A stretch of DNA of 64,000 nucleotides from Syncephalis fuscata (lineage: Eukaryota; Zoopagomycota; Zoopagomycetes; Zoopagales; Piptocephalidaceae). Location: assembly GCA_025786725.1 (NCBI GenBank), contig JAHLTZ010000029.1, forward strand, positions 186,001-250,000, given 5' to 3'. Positions 37,221 to 48,214 of the stretch are shown in pieces (positions within the stretch are counted from its first letter, which is position 1; each line of letters begins with the position of its first letter). The position numbers and the translations under genes are program-made. Under the pieces are notes generated by a model, which saw only the letters and a program-made list of their open reading frames with translations, was not told the origin of the DNA and searched no databases.

Positions 37221-37763
37221 TTACCGCCACCATAAATCAAGAAGACTAATTAGTTTTTCTGCTGCTGCTCCGCCGGATTTAGTTGGTAGTTTTAAGACTC
37301 TACCTTCAGAATCTGGATAGCTTTTAATGAGCTTTATCTTTATTTGTTCCAGCATTGCTAATTAACTTTTGCTGTTCACCATGATATTTGTGCTGTTACC
37401 TGGAAGATTTCTAATAGCATTGTGGATAAATACAAATTGCTGACTGAGACTGAGTGCAAAAAACCGGTAATAAATCAAGGTATCTTTTGGACAAACTTAT
37501 GTTTTCATAATTGCATAGAGGATAGGCAATATTTTTATCCAGCTTTTCTAGCGGTACCAGTTTTCTAGTAAATAGAACATTATTTTCAACAAGTTGCTTG
37601 CAAGCATCATAAGCAATTATTATTGCTTTTACGCTTTTTGAATTTGGTATTTGCCTGACTATGATATTTATTCAAATAATCAGATACTAATACAAACGCA
37701 TATTATTAGCATACTTTTGTTTTCCAAGTTGTAATGAACCAAGTTAGCATAGTGGAAATACAT
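37221..37763 (-). pseudogene. Coding-like remains or unresolved multi-exon gene
   Basis: Three minus-strand segments read like protein but do not join cleanly. (1) MYFHYANLVHYNLENK, joined through a 30-nt intron to ISDYLNKYHSQANTKFKKRK. (2) AIIIAYDACKQLVENNVLFT and on to CNYENISLSKRYLDLLP. (3) QFVFIHNAIRNLP, joined in phase 1 to AMLEQIKIKLIKSYPDSEGR and ending LLDLWWR-stop at 37,221. Between 1 and 2 the frame slips by one base. They may be the 3' exons of the secreted protein at 37,822, a separate gene, or a decayed copy. No family recognised. Confidence 0.4.
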
Positions 37764-37821
37764 AACATCTAATTATTTTTAGTGACTATATACAATCCAT
37801 AGAATTGTTGCATATTGTGTG

Positions 37822-38449
37822 TCATTTGAAAAAACACTTATGGAAAAAACACAGCTTTTCTGCCCATAACTTTGTGTTGCTAAACTGATCCAATTCAGTG
37901 CCTTCAGCAAACGAATAGATATAACAAAAAGCATAATCACGACTAGTGGGTGATTCTGGTATTACAAATTTATGTACTGATAGCTGCATATAATTTCTGC
38001 CTTTTGTCATATCATCTTGCATCAATTTTTGTCTTCTACTTCTTTTAATATCTATTTTTTGAGTTCAGTCAATTATCAATAAACAAACAGAGTCCTTATG
38101 TTGGACGCTACAGCTTCTTCCGACTCTATACTAATCCATACACACTTTAAAATCTACATTGGTCTTTCCATACGACATCGCCAAAACTTATTCCACCTGC
38201 TCTGCCAATCCACGTAATTGAGTCAAAACCATGCTCTTTAAGTTTGCTGCTATTTTTAAAATATCTATAACCAAGATTATTATTACCAAGATTTGCTAAA
38301 ATAAATGCTGTTTAATAAACAGTGCATTCTCAGCGGATTTACATGCGCTTACCACCGAGTTTTGCGCCAACAGCATCTACTAGTGATACACTGCAAAGAG
38401 CCATCAAAGCACAAATAGTTGTAACGTTAAACAAAGTAAATCTTGACAT
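37822..38449 (-). CDS. Small secreted protein, 154 residues
   Basis: Three exons (38,353-38,449; 38,158-38,295; 37,822-38,051), with both introns in phase 1. The N-terminus MSRFTLFNVTTICALMALCS is a signal peptide with likely cleavage after VSLVDA. The mature protein runs VGAKLGGANLGNNNLGYRYF, then WIGRAGGISFGDVVWKD, then SVHKFVIPESPTSRDYAFC, and ends CFFHKCFFK. It has few cysteines and no recognised domain. It lies just downstream, on the same strand, of the micro-exon gene and shares with it the V-D-A signal-peptide end and phase-1 introns. Secretion is well supported; function unknown. Confidence 0.7.
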
Positions 38450-38853
38450 ACCAAATTGATGCTTCGATAAGTCTTTTAGCATTTACTCTTGGATAGAGTT
38501 ATTAAATAAGCATATAAAAATGAATAAAATGTTTATATTGAGCGCTGCAGTAATAACATTAAATGCTGACTTATTGAAGCCATGACATTCACTGTGCTCA
38601 ATAACTTTAGGATTTAAATAAAATATTGTTGTAATTAAGCCAATATGTACTTTTTATATTGCATATGTATACAAGCCTTATGTTACATGTTTATGTCATT
38701 CATTTTTTGTCAACCATTAAACGCAAATAAGACATGAGTATAAATACAATAGTCTGATTACGTAAAATTAAAATGGGGTCATGTTTATTGCTATAATTTT
38801 GCATAGCTGAATAGACACGGTTGACAGCAGACTTTTTGATACTAATAGTATCA

Positions 38854-41000
38854 TCAATTAAAAGTCGAATAAATTGAGGCATGACTAGAACTTGACATAT
38901 GGATAGAATCAATGGCAGCCGTTGAATGGTCTTGTTCTTTGCGGAATATGCCTGAAACGTACCAAACTAGTAGTCCAATTACAATGCCAATGCTAATTTT
39001 TTGGAAACACCGATATTCTATATTGTAAATAGATAAGGTGCATATCATGTAATTAGCGCATACTCCATTAGTACAAAATGCTACCTACATACCATTAGTA
39101 TTAATTTGTTGATACACATAGTGAATAGTATGTGGTTAGCGTATAAATGATCAATATAAAATTACACCTACCTTATATTAATATTAAGTTATCGATATGC
39201 ACATAGTACATAGCACATAATTAATATATAGATAATTGGCATTCAATACACTTACTTGCTATCGATATTAAGTTGCCGATACACATACAGTAAATAACAT
39301 GTAATTAGTATGTAGTCGATTGATATGCAATGCCACTTACCACCTATTGATATTAAGTTATTCGTACACATAATAAATACCATGTAATTAGTTGATGGCT
39401 AATTGGCATGCAATGCTACTTACGAACTATTAATATCCAGTCGTTAATAAACATATTAAATAATATGCAATTAGCACATAATCAATTAATATATAATGCG
39501 GCTTACTATATGGTACTATTAAGTTGTTGGTACACGCAATGTCCATTATGCAATTAGTGTATAGTTAATTAATATAAAACTACACCTACCTTCTATTAAT
39601 ATTAATTTGTTAATAAACACATTACATAGCATGTAGTTAGTATATAGTCAATTAATGTACAGTACTACTTACCTTCTATTGATATTAAGTTTTTAATTAG
39701 CACAGTACACAGTATGTAATTAGCTTATAGCTAATTGGCATACACTACTGCTTACCACCTATTAATATAAAGTTTTTAATCCAGAAAGATGCATAGCATT
39801 TAATTAGTACATTGCTAACCAGTATGCAATACCACTTACCGGCTATTATATTAAGTTGTTGAAATGCGTATTACATAACATGTAATTAGAGTATAATCAA
39901 ATAATATAAATTGGCACTTACTTCCTATTGATATCAATTTATTTATACACGAAATGCATAGCATGTAATTAGTGTATAGCAGATTAATATGAAATTTTAC
40001 TTGCTGGCTGTTAATATTAAATTGTTGCATAAAAAATTGTATATAACATGCTTAGCACATAACTATCCACTATATAATGCCACTTACTATCTATTTTAAT
40101 AGTTTTTTGATACACACAGTGCGTAGCATGTAATTAGTGTATAACTAGTTAGCCTAAAATAACACCTACCGTCTATTAATATTGCATTTTTAATTTACAG
40201 TACATAGAATGTAGTTAGTATATAGCTGATTTTTATATAATGCTACTTACACTCTAATAATATTTAAAAAAATTATATAAATAGTACGTAGAATATAATT
40301 AGCTTACAGTCAATTGACATAAAATATCACTTACCGGCTATTAATATTAAGTTATTAGACATACAAAACACGCGGCGTGTAATCAGTATATATTTGCCTA
40401 ATATAAATTTTGCTTACGAACTATTAATATAAGTTATCAAATACACACAGTGTATATATTTTAATTAATATTTAGTTACTTAACATGTAATATTACTTAC
40501 GAGCTATTGATATAAGTTGTTAACAATACAACGCGTGTAACATAATTAGTACATAAACGGCTGATACAAACTATAACTTACGATCTATTGATGTTGGTTT
40601 ATTAATTAATTAATTAATTAATTAACTAGCCATTTACAATATCATTTACCTTTTGTTAATTTAAATCCAAAATATTAGTATCATCGATGTAGTATTTAAT
40701 TTGCTATTTCACGCTAAACCTACCTGTATCTGACAATGCTAATTTAGATTAAAATTGGCATTTATCGTTTTTATTAAATAGACAGTAGAATACAGTAAGT
40801 ATTGGAGCAGCATTTAGAATCACGACTTACGTTCTAATAATACAAGTAGTTAAGCATAGTGTGGTAAGCATAAAACAATTGTATATTTCTTCTAATCGCA
40901 ACATACCACGACGAATTAAGGCTGGCTTAGCATCCACTATAACCATATTGGCTATCAAAGCCACGAAAATGGTGCAGATGACGGCAATAGAAAGCTTCAT
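38854..41000 (-). CDS. Micro-exon gene: secreted/type I membrane protein built from single-codon exons
   Basis: Twenty-one exons are predicted. Exon 1 (40,907-41,000) encodes a signal peptide, MKLSIAVICTIFVALIANMV to VDA, then KPALIRR, ending in phase 1. Nineteen internal exons follow: 3 nt (40,831), 15 nt (40,724), 3 nt at 40,582, 40,501, 40,418, 40,335, 40,251, 40,170, 40,088, 40,005, 39,922, 39,840, 39,756, 39,673 and 39,590, 9 nt (39,507), and 3 nt at 39,424, 39,341 and 39,256. Each sits between a TAATAG-type acceptor and a GTAAGT-type donor. The last exon (38,854-39,017) encodes YRCFQK, a transmembrane helix (about residues 64-81, ISIGIVIGLLVWYVSGIF) and a Ser-rich tail. The spliced frame is open for 110 residues; the micro-exon part reads EPLSDTDPLPEYDTRTGEEV then PYIRAK. 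The splicing is inferred, not shown by RNA. Confidence 0.72.
39018..40906 (-). repeat. Array of about 22 related introns, 83-bp period
   Basis: Minus-strand units share GTAAGT(N)GCATT at the start, a branch-point-like region TACTAATTACATGCTATG about 35-45 nt in, and a conserved 3' end AACTTAATATTAATAG. Between one unit's TAATAG and the next unit's GTAAGT lie 3 variable bases (once 9). Spacing from micro-exon to micro-exon is 81-85 bp for 16 consecutive units. Three further units have lost a proper acceptor (near 40,650, 39,172 and 39,089). The unit at 40,004 has a GC donor. Similarity decays toward both ends. The introns fill 1.8 of the gene's 2.1 kb. Confidence 0.85.
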
Positions 41001-41087
41001 GGTGCTATTAATCTGTTGAAACAAAAAAGTAGAATGGATGATAGGGTGCGATCAATAAAAACTAGGTAGATGTGCTTATTTGGTAGA

Positions 41088-41101
41088 AAGTGGAGCGTGT
41101 T
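41088..41101 (-). promoter_or_regulatory. Motif shared with the secreted-protein promoter at 15.9 kb
   Basis: AAGTGGAGCGTGTT on the plus strand, 88 bp upstream of the micro-exon gene ATG. One mismatch from the element at 15,953-15,966. Possible common transcription-factor site; inferred from two occurrences only. Confidence 0.35.
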
Positions 41102-42987
41102 GATGATACCGACAGCTATTTGCGTGGATTATTCAGTCTATTTAAGTCCATGGTTATGCTAAAATAACAAAAGAATGTATTGTAAAGGCTATAACGCTGA
41201 AATACAATGTAAATCAATAACAATATATCCACAGGGTGATTTGAAACGCGTATATTAATAGGTAAATGGTGTGAAAATATGCAGCTTGGTTCTTTGTTAT
41301 AACCTGTTTAGAATTTACACATGTGGTGCAACAATATCAATTATATAGCACATATGTTGTATAAATAGCATTAATCTGCATTGTACTATCACTCATTTCA
41401 ACAATGTTATGTTAAATGAACGTATTGATTCTATAGAACCAATAAAGGTAATATTGCTACATCTTTGTTCTTCTAAAAAAAACTTTCAATGGCAACACTT
41501 CCATGCGTTCAAACAAAGTATATTGACTATATTGTGACAATGCTAATACCTTGAAATTGTATTTTTGTGCAAGTATATACTGCTGTACATAAACCAGCCA
41601 TTGTTCCTTAGGCTATAAAATATACTGATTGTCCACAGGTTCTCTCAACTTTGTTGTAGCTATTTTTATAGAAATAATAAGCACTGTTTGTAGCGTAAGT
41701 CAATATGGTATTTGAATAATAAAATACTTTATTTCTACAGATGTCATGGAGCACTTAGTTTTAACTTGGCCTTAATTTATAAAATTACATGCAAATCAAT
41801 CCACAAACTGAAAAGCGTATTTATCGGGCAATTTCAGCCATATAATATTGATTTTGGGTGCACAGTGACAGTGGACTGCACATTAGCCAGTGGTCATTTA
41901 AAGTATAGTTAATTCTCAATGCCTTTGAGAAACAATCATAATAGCGTATTAAATAGCATTGTTCGCAAAAGAACAAGTCAAAACAGGAATTAATAGAAAG
42001 ACAGTTAAACATTGTATGAAAATACACAAACAACGACATTAGAACAGGTATATTGATATACAAAACCCTCTACTAATATAACTAATTCAGTAAACCCGTT
42101 AGTTTAGATAAGCATGGTATACCGTATATAAACAGCACAGTACATACAACAAATAAATAATATGATTGACTAAATGGGAAATAATAACTGCTACGCATGG
42201 CGGTTTGTCTGCATTGCTTAGCACTTGGAATATTTGTTAAAAGAATAACTAAATAGCGTATGATTTTGTGTGTGCGCAATAAATTATTCTTACAAAACCA
42301 ATGAATATAAATACAGATTATTCGATCTACAATCAATTGATGCTAAACTTTGCCAGATAACAGGAAAGGCCAATAGCAACTTTAACTTAATATTATATAT
42401 ATGCCACAATTAAGGTGCGTATAACCAATACCATACCATGTAACTATAGCGCTTTTTGATAATCCACAATGTGCACAATCTAAAAGTGTCATTTTTTATT
42501 ATAGCCTATTTCTCAATCGGCATTGCCTTCCGTATCGATACAGCAGTAAACCAGTTTTCCGCGTGTCGCCTTGATCATGCATCAATAGCTCAATGAGCCA
42601 TTGTTTTTTGCCAGCGCCTCTCTTTCCAACACCTAGCTAGCCTACATAATCTTTGATTCTCTATTTATCACTCATTACCTTATGTCTTGTTAATAGTCGA
42701 GATCAAAGTTTGTGTTTAAGCAACTAGTCGTATTTTCGTATATACCATCACTTTTAGTCTAATTATTGTAATTAAAAGTCGGACCTTTAGATAAATATCA
42801 CCGCCTGACAACACTTGTGGCACAATAGCAAAGCTGAATTTAAGCACTTTATATTTACTAAACTAATAGCCAGCTAGCTTTGCCACATTCGCCTCTATCA
42901 ATAGAACAGTCGCAGTCAAGCTATTACATACATACATACATATACTACTGTCAACATCGTTTATTCAATATTCTCTAAATTAGTGCC
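41102..42987. other. Long AT-rich intergenic region
   Basis: About 1.9 kb. A short plus-strand frame starting at 41,409 (MLNERIDSIEPIK, 43 codons) has protein-like composition but no recognisable partner exons. The segment 42,520-42,960 is less AT-rich and is probably the promoter and 5' UTR of the 7TM gene. Confidence 0.35.
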
Positions 42988-44312
42988 ATGTCTTTTCTTG
43001 AGCCGTATCAGGCATTAACAATTCTAATAACTCTACTTGCTTATATCACCTTAACTACTATAGTGGCTATTGTTATCCACATTTATTGGCAGCAAAAGCC
43101 ACCAGTATTGCGTCTACGCTCAATTGCATTTGCCTCTATCCCGGCAGTAACTGGTGCTTTACTTGTAGCCGCACAGCTGGTGCGCGAGTATATGCCACGA
43201 CAATTTCCATGCACTGCTATTTACTGGTCTTACTCGGTAATTGCACCGGCCTGGCTACTTGGATTGGTTATCAGTGTGCTACGCATGTGCTGGTTAATGC
43301 GTGATGAGGCAGTAAAGCGTGAAGCAGACGAAGCCATTAATGGCATGCGAATGAATACTGGTAAACAATTTCTAGATTGGATGCACAAATGGGATGCGCC
43401 AGATATCGAAGAGGATATCATCGAGATAGATCCAGAAACTTGTACCATTGCCGAAGAAACTGTGCCAGAGCCACCAGAGCCACCGGCACCATCTCCGTCA
43501 GCGGGTGTAAGAAGCCATCAACGCCAAGTCACATCACTATCGATTACCATTCCTACGCAGCGTGAATTACAGCGAACTAGAACGCAAACGTCAAGACCGT
43601 CACCTTACTGACGGGAAATACCATCGTGTCGCAAGGACCATCTCGTTCCATTCTATCGCGTATGGTGGATTCGCGACAATTATGGCTAGACTCAGATGCG
43701 CCACAGTCGGCCAGTCGCGTTACGTCCGATCATCTTGTTCAAGCAGATTGGTCGTTCCAGCGAAGCCACTGGTTTACCAAGCACTATCTGTTTCGTCTTT
43801 GGCTTTATGCAGCCTTGGCTCATTTCTGTCCAGCGTTTGGTATTCAGATCATTACAAGACGCTACTCAGTCTTTCCGGTTGTATATGGTAATTGTAGCGG
43901 CGGTACCGAATTGGCACCCTTTTTCGTTTTTGGCATGTTCTACTTTTTAATAGCCATCATTGTTACATGGCGACTGGCCTACGGAAACGCAAGCTCTGGG
44001 TCCGACATGACCAATGCAGCAATACGTGCCCATATGCCAAAATTCATTCACTGGGAAGTGACGACACTCTCGCTTGCTCTGGCATTCTGTTTAGGCGGCT
44101 TTGCCATTGGATTTCTATGGGATGGACCACCCTTCTCGCCCGATCTATTTCTTACGGTAGCAGTGGTGGCAGTACATACCATTCATTTGGTGATTCCCAC
44201 TATATTTGCAATTACTACAGGGAAGCACTCTATTGCATCGACATCATCTAAAGAGTGTGGTTCGCCATCTGCAAATAACGCACGTGCCTCTATGGCAACG
44301 ATTACATTTTAA
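42988..44312 (+). CDS. Putative seven-transmembrane receptor-like protein
   Basis: The first part (42,988-43,611) has three hydrophobic helices (ALTILITLLAYITLTTIVAI, then SIAFASIPAVTGALLVAAQL, then YSVIAPAWLLGLVISVLRM). A charged cytoplasmic-like loop of about 180 residues follows, with an acidic DIEEDIIEID block, Pro repeats and Ser/Arg sites. The second part has four helices (LFRLWLYAALAHFCPAF, APFFVFGMFYFLIAIIV, LALAFCLGGFAIGFLWD, FLTVAVVAVHTIHLVIPTIF) and ends at 44,312. The two parts are one frame apart; one extra A near 43,587 joins them as ...RTQNVKTVTLLTG. The layout resembles 7TM regions of fungal RGS-type receptors, but I see no RGS domain. Ligand unknown. Confidence 0.6.
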
Positions 44313-44465
44313 CATATTACATACATTATCATAGTATAGCTTTATTATATTCTCGTGTATGATCCTAACCTTTTACATAACGAATACAACTGTAAATTTA
44401 ATACCACATTGATTTGATTTAAACAATATTACAATGACTGCATAACATGTTTATTATATACGACA

Positions 44466-45742
44466 TTAACCTGTCTGCTCATCTTCTGGAAATATGAATG
44501 CTTGTGGCTCTTCTCCGTGACGGGCATAGCCTCTGTACATTCCGGGCGTATTAAACGCATAGTAACTAAAATAGTGCGTTATTTACAGCCTGATACAAAT
44601 ACAAATTTAAAAACTTACAATTGCCTTCACTATCGATGGCAATTAAGCCACCGGCACCATCAACTTTAAATAGTTCGTCCACTACTGTCTTTGCTGCTAC
44701 TTGTATATTTTCATTGCAGTATTTCATACGAGCAAACACATCATGCCCAACCGCATACTTTATAAAATACTAAAACACAGTTAACAACACTAATCTACTC
44801 TATAGGCTATAAATTTACCTCTCCATTTCCTGTACAGCTTATCCCGCATTGATTACCGATAGGCGCATAGCTTCCTGCGCCCAAGATAGGTGTATCGCCA
44901 ATTCGTCCATCCCATTTATTATTTCGTCCGCCTGTTGATGTGGCTGCAGCAATATTGCCTAGTCCATCTAGCGCAACTGCACCTACTGTTCCTTGAGGGG
45001 CTGCTTCATAGTCAGCGCGACCATTCTTATTCCAATCTACGACGACAAAATCATCATCAGCATCATCATTACTATCAATAATATTGATTTCATTGGAATA
45101 ATCAATGGCTGTTTTTCCATTCACTGATTGCTGGCTGCTATTTAACTCTTTGTCGTGGTCTTCAACATGCTGACGCCAACGCAATGGTGTCCAGAAATAG
45201 TTAGGTTTAACCAGTGGTAGTTTCTGCTTTGCCGCAAATTCCTCGGCTGCATCGCCACCAAGGAAAAGTGAGGTGAATTCAGTAGAACTTCTCGAGCCAG
45301 ACTAATTGGATTGCGTACACGATGGATTAATGTCGCCGAACCTGCCATTCCTGTCCTTCCATCCGCAATACATGCCTCCATTTCGTTCTATTGTTGTGAC
45401 AAATGGTTAGAACCAATATCGATGTATACACCATCGCTTACCTTACCACCAATAGTAAATACAGAACCTTTACCACAATTAAATAACGGGCAATCTGGTA
45501 TTTAATACTGTTTATTATTAAAGTGTATTATTTCCAGTAAACTAACCTTCCATAGACATAACTGCCGCTTCTACCGCAGACAGTGCCGAACCTCCCGACG
45601 ACAATACAGCCATCCCAGCTTGTAACGAAGCCAAGAGTGCATTTTTAAACTCGGCCTGTCGTTCTGGTGGGAAGCGTTTACGTAGAATGGTGCCTGCACC
45701 TCCATGAATAACCAATACTGGTTTAGTGGTCCAAGACTCCAT
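44466..45742 (-). CDS. Isoaspartyl peptidase / L-asparaginase (Ntn hydrolase)
   Basis: Type 2 asparaginase that hydrolyses asparagine or isoaspartyl dipeptides after self-cleavage. Starts [20 protein letters not shown] (45,742). Continues [30 protein letters not shown], then [15 protein letters not shown]. The nucleophile Thr is in [20 protein letters not shown] (about 44,990). [19 protein letters not shown] and [10 protein letters not shown] follow, then the C-terminal [15 protein letters not shown] and [19 protein letters not shown]. An acidic insert (about 45,010-45,100) precedes the cleavage site, as is common in eukaryotic members. One extra T near 45,265 restores [12 protein letters not shown]. 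Shares a 255-bp divergent promoter with the Icp55 gene. Confidence 0.88.
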
Positions 45743-45997
45743 GTTATTTAACAGAAAAAACTTATAAACAGCAATAAATAGAATAAATAGTTGGTAAAGT
45801 CGTAGGAATAATGCTAATAGACAGTAACTTGAACAAAAAGACTACGTATTTCATTGGTTAACAAAAGTCCGTTTTCAATTAGTGTAACTTGATTGGATGC
45901 GTACTGCATTATAATGAATTTACTAAAATGTTCATTATTCGTTATTTTTTGTTGAATTTGGTATTTGCTTTATTGGACAATAATAATACTAATCAAT

Positions 45998-48214
45998 ATG
46001 GCAAATAGAGGTGGTGCTGTTTTGTCTTGTGCTTTTAGTCGACTTCACCGGCAATTCATACAAGTACACAGCCGACGTGGTAAGATCACGAACAATATAT
46101 ATATATACGTGTGTAGAGATAGTAATATAGCTATCAATGTCATATTTAGCATACTCCGTTGCTATTAATAATGTTTTAGCACGGCACAGCTCAAATATCC
46201 GACTTGTAAATGGGATTATGAAATTAAGCGATATAGCGAATTTAAGACGTATGTCAACGACAAAAGCCGGTCAACCACTACCAGAAACACATCCACATTT
46301 AATGCATGTTGGAGAAAGTAAGATGTAGGTTATGTTTGATCTATCATCTAAACGATTATATATAGTCACTCCTGGGATTACTAAAGAAGAGTATGAGGAT
46401 AGAAGAGCACGATTATTTGCCAAATTACCAGTAAATTCAGCTGTTATTATTCCTGGCTATCGTACACGCTATGCTAGTTGTAATGTTTTGTAAGATTAGA
46501 TTCATTACAATGTTACGATTATTTATAGCACTAATACCTACAATTGATTTAGTTATCCATTCCGACAAAGCAGTGATTTATTCTATCTTACGGGTAATGT
46601 TAAGTAGCTACTGTTGGAATATAGTCTTATATAGTGTGGCATAGGTTTTAATGAGCCCGATGCAGTGGCTGTGTTGGGTAATTTAATAAAATACAACGGC
46701 AATTATATACTAATTGATGGCGATTTAGAAAAGATTGGAGTACATCAGCATAATCCGATAGAGCGGTTTCGAATGTTTGTTCGACCGCGCGATGAACATG
46801 CCGAGCTATGGGATGGACCTCGTACAGGACTTGAAGGAGCACGACAAATATTTGGTGCCGATGAAGTAGGTTGCGTAAATAATAGCAATTAGTACTAATT
46901 TTTGGCAGGCGATAGATTCTAGTTTATTTGCCTTAGAGTTTCCTAAGATTTTAGCACAATTTAATTCGGTTTATTATGATCTACCGAAAGATACTAATTT
47001 GTTTGGAGACAATGTATTTCGTCAACGGCACAAAGCATCAGGTAAATGTGGAAAGCGTAGTAAATACGTATTAATTGTATTTGGATAGCAAAACAATATC
47101 CATTAGCATCCATTTTACATCAAATGCGACAGATCAAATCACCAGCAGAAATCAGTTTAATGCAACGGGCAGGTGATATTACAGGCGAGGCATTTCGACA
47201 AGTAAGTCATCATTAATGGGATGCTACATTTAGACTTAAGAAACATTAGGTGATTCGATCGACACAACCTGGTATGCTGGAACGTGAGCTTGATGCACGT
47301 ATGGATTTCGAATGTCGACGGCGCGGTGCAGAACGTCAAGCCTACGTGCCAGTAGTAGCAGGTGGACGGAATGCTTTAACGATGCACTATGTCCAAAATG
47401 ACATGTTACTTCGGTAAGTGGTATAGCATGCAATAACTATAGACAACTAATAATTTAATGAATAGATCGGGAGACTTGGTATTGATGGACGCAGGCAGTG
47501 TAATTTATTTTGTAGTAAAATATTTAGTATTTACTAGTAATTATAGGAATATCATGGCTATGCTAGCGATGTAACGCGTACCTGGCCAGTCAATGGTAAA
47601 TTTACTGAGTCACAACGACAACTCTATCAAGCTATTTTAAATGTACAAAAAGTTTGCATTGAGGTTAGTATTCTTTAATTACTTAAAATGAATGCTAATA
47701 AGTAGCATTAGATGTGCACTGAGGAGAATAACATATCACTTAATGCAATTCATCGTCAGTCAGTCATGACATTAAAAGAGGAATTGGCTAAACTTGGATG
47801 GTCGCCAAATATTTATGTATGTGTATGTTGAAATTCATCCAACTGCTGTATTCACCCACTTAATAGGATATTGAAAATATACTCTATCCACATCATGTGG
47901 GACATTATCTTGGGCTGGACGTTCATGATACATTTGTGATGAGTCGATCTGTACCTCTAAAGGCTGGCACTGTAGTAACAATAGGTAATTAATTATAATT
48001 TATAACATAGTATAACAAACCATGTGTAGAACCGGGAATCTACGTACCTGATTCACAAAAATATCCCGAACCATACCGCGGTATTGGTATCCGTATCGAG
48101 GACGATATTCTAGTCGGTCAACATAGTCCTATCGTGCTATCCGAACGAGTACCAAAACAAATTGATGAACTTGAACAGATTTTATCCGAAAAGGACACAT
48201 TTCAAGACGATTAA
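45998..48214 (+). CDS. ICP55: Xaa-Pro aminopeptidase 3 / mitochondrial Icp55
   Basis: Mitochondrial M24 peptidase that trims one residue after MPP cleavage (known in yeast). The N-terminus [20 protein letters not shown] is Arg-rich and acid-poor, fitting a matrix presequence. Then [37 protein letters not shown] and the catalytic half. Metal ligands are visible in order: Asp in [15 protein letters not shown], Asp in VTRTWPVNG, His in [13 protein letters not shown], Glu in TVVTIEPGIYVP and Glu in [12 protein letters not shown]. About ten short introns. One adds a 26-nt exon after the presequence (near 46,182). Stop at 48,212-48,214. Length and motif order match XPNPEP3/Icp55 well. Confidence 0.92.

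Noticed and set aside
40604-40626. (ATTA)n run near 40,610
   Set aside because: Plain microsatellite inside an intron of the array; no further meaning seen.
39018-40906. CRISPR-like repeat-spacer array or simple satellite
   Set aside because: The regular 83-bp spacing looks array-like, but the constant parts are precisely splice acceptor and donor sequences, the variable part is only 3 bases, and the units sit between a signal-peptide exon and a TM exon in a fungal gene.
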